This document shows positions 5,419 through 6,446 of a stretch of DNA of 6,446 bases, piece after piece. How positions within the stretch are numbered: the first letter of the stretch is position 1; every line of letters begins with the position of its first letter. The notes below the pieces were generated by a model. That model was not told the DNA's origin. It searched no databases and was given only the letters and a program-made list of their open reading frames with translations. Made by a program: the position numbers and the translations under genes. Source of the DNA: an uncultured Christensenella sp. (lineage in GTDB: Bacteria; Bacillota; Clostridia; Christensenellales; UBA1242); assembly GCA_949293925.1 (NCBI GenBank), contig CASFFI010000037.1:1-6446 (forward strand), written 5' to 3'.

Positions 5419-6446
5419 ATGAAAAAATTAGGTAGAAAATTATTAATTTTTGCAATTGCGTCAATATTTTTATACATCATATCTGTAGTTTTAAGTGCAG
5501 TATGGCTTAGTGATAATCTTTCTAGTGCAGATTTTTGGCTTACTGCTGAAACTTATACTAACTCAACTACTCTTATGATATTTGGTCTTGCAGAAGCAAT
5601 TTTGGTTGTAATAATATTATATAGACTAGCGGAAGGCAAGGGCAAAGGTTCTTCAAATGTCGGCTCTGGTAAAGATAAAAGAGGAAACACTGTTGAACAA
5701 TATTTTAGTGATGATTTTGTTTCATTAAAAGACCTAAAAACAAAATCCATTTTTAACTTTTGTACATTTAAAAATTTAAAAAATGTTAAAAAAGATGGCG
5801 TATTAGTTCGTGCTGAAAAGAAAAATCAAGATATGGAAATTAATTTTATTAAGCCAATTCATACTCTAATTGTTGGTACAACTTCATCTGGTAAATCTAC
5901 TAAATTTATCGAACCTACTTTACAGATAATGTCAAGGACCGCATCTAAACCTTCATTTGTAATAACCGACCCAAAAGGTGAATTATATGACCACCATTGT
6001 GTAATGCTTAAAAACCAGGGATACAACATTAAAGTATTAGACTTAAGAAACCCATTTGGTTCAATAAAATGGAATCCGCTTGCTTATACTTATGATAACT
6101 ATCACAGAAGTTTTCAACTTGAAAACGAGGTTAAAATTCACGAGGCTGGTGATGACCCAAAGAGTTTTAAATTAGTTGTTGAAACTGAGTTTGACTACAA
6201 GATGGACAATTGGTTTGAATTCAATGGTGTAGCATATAATAATCGTAATTCTCTTACACGAGATTTGGAAGTTATAAAGCAACAACTACAAACACAAGCA
6301 ATTGCCGATATTCGAGATTGCGTATTAGCACTTGCTCCAGTTGAAAACCAAAATGACCAATCGTGGGAAAAAACAGCACAAAATCTTTTACAAGCAATAA
6401 TGATTGCAATGCTTGAAGATAGTTTTGACCCTAGACTTAGTATGAA
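5419..6446 (+). CDS. virD4: VirD4/TraG-like type IV coupling protein (partial, 3' end off the right edge)
   Basis: The 342 visible residues are the N-terminal part of a conjugative coupling ATPase, which docks the relaxosome on the T4SS and drives DNA transfer at the inner membrane. Two membrane helices lie at about 8-30 and 52-70. A Gly/Lys/Ser-rich linker (71-90, EGKGKGSSNVGSGKDKRGN) leads to the ATPase domain. The Walker A motif is GTTSSGKST (153-161), followed by SFVITDPKGELY (179-190), the family's conserved signature, then VLDLRNPFGSIKWNPL (206-221) and SWEKTAQNLLQAIMIAMLED (315-334), the usual helix after the motor's membrane-facing region. The Walker B DE and C-terminal parts lie beyond the window. 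The ATG at 5419 has TTTGAGG ending 5 nt upstream and a good promoter (5353-5381). Residues ~222-314 between NPL and SWEK look longer than is usual in VirD4 proteins. The gene points away from the rest of the T4SS cluster. The family call is secure. Confidence 0.93.
   Translation, partial: MKKLGRKLLIFAIASIFLYIISVVLSAVWLSDNLSSADFWLTAETYTNSTTLMIFGLAEAILVVIILYRLAEGKGKGSSNVGSGKDKRGNTVEQYFSDDFVSLKDLKTKSIFNFCTFKNLKNVKKDGVLVRAEKKNQDMEINFIKPIHTLIVGTTSSGKSTKFIEPTLQIMSRTASKPSFVITDPKGELYDHHCVMLKNQGYNIKVLDLRNPFGSIKWNPLAYTYDNYHRSFQLENEVKIHEAGDDPKSFKLVVETEFDYKMDNWFEFNGVAYNNRNSLTRDLEVIKQQLQTQAIADIRDCVLALAPVENQNDQSWEKTAQNLLQAIMIAMLEDSFDPRLSM

Noticed and set aside
5553..5750. 65-aa minus-strand ORF inside the coupling protein gene
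   Set aside because: It is antisense to the conserved N-terminal part of the VirD4-like ATPase, which has a good start, promoter and motifs.
1..6446. CRISPR array, tRNA, rRNA, insertion sequence or attachment site
   Set aside because: I saw no regularly spaced repeats, no cloverleaf-like sequence, no transposase-like protein and no paired end repeats in the window.

Overview
The window is a piece of a conjugative type IV secretion system (T4SS) locus from a very AT-rich, probably monoderm bacterium. The gene families (a PrgI/VirB3-like membrane protein, a giant VirB6-like protein, two-helix Mbov_0395-type pilin-like proteins and a VirD4-like coupling ATPase) are those of integrative conjugative elements or conjugative plasmids of Bacillota and Mycoplasmatota. 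Tryptophan is written TGG and the four visible stop codons are TAA or TAG, so this is not a Mycoplasma with mostly TGA tryptophan. A low-GC Bacilli/Clostridia-type (perhaps uncultured gut) host is the best guess; species cannot be named from this window.

Layout. Positions 1-4029 hold a tight minus-strand operon, transcribed right to left: an extended pilin-like protein (283 aa), a 963-aa VirB6-like polytopic protein, and the 5' part of a PrgI/VirB3-like gene that runs off the left edge. The two gaps between these genes are both 11 nt. At 4030-4366 lies a divergent promoter region with a consensus -10 facing each way. A 96-aa pilin-like gene runs rightward (4367-4657). It converges on a leftward 99-aa pilin-like gene (4716-5015), and the 58 nt between their stop codons are filled by two back-to-back hairpin terminators. 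An AT-rich spacer (5016-5418, with a core of about 8% GC) follows. It ends in a good promoter for a rightward VirD4-like coupling protein gene that is cut by the right edge.

How the genes fit together. VirD4 would recruit the relaxosome DNA, the VirB6-like and VirB3/PrgI-like proteins would form the inner-membrane channel, and the two-helix proteins would supply pilin-type subunits. The VirB4 ATPase, peptidoglycan hydrolase and relaxase are not in view; VirB4 is expected just beyond the left edge.

The main points of interest are three divergent pilin-like paralogues within 2 kb on both strands, one carrying an unrecognised ~180-residue C-terminal domain; all four minus-strand genes using runs of G as ribosome binding sites, unlike the two plus-strand genes; a ~340-residue extracytoplasmic insert in the VirB6-like protein; and an apparent insert in the coupling ATPase. 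Start codons of two genes were shortened because the obvious ribosome binding site lies inside the longer ORF.
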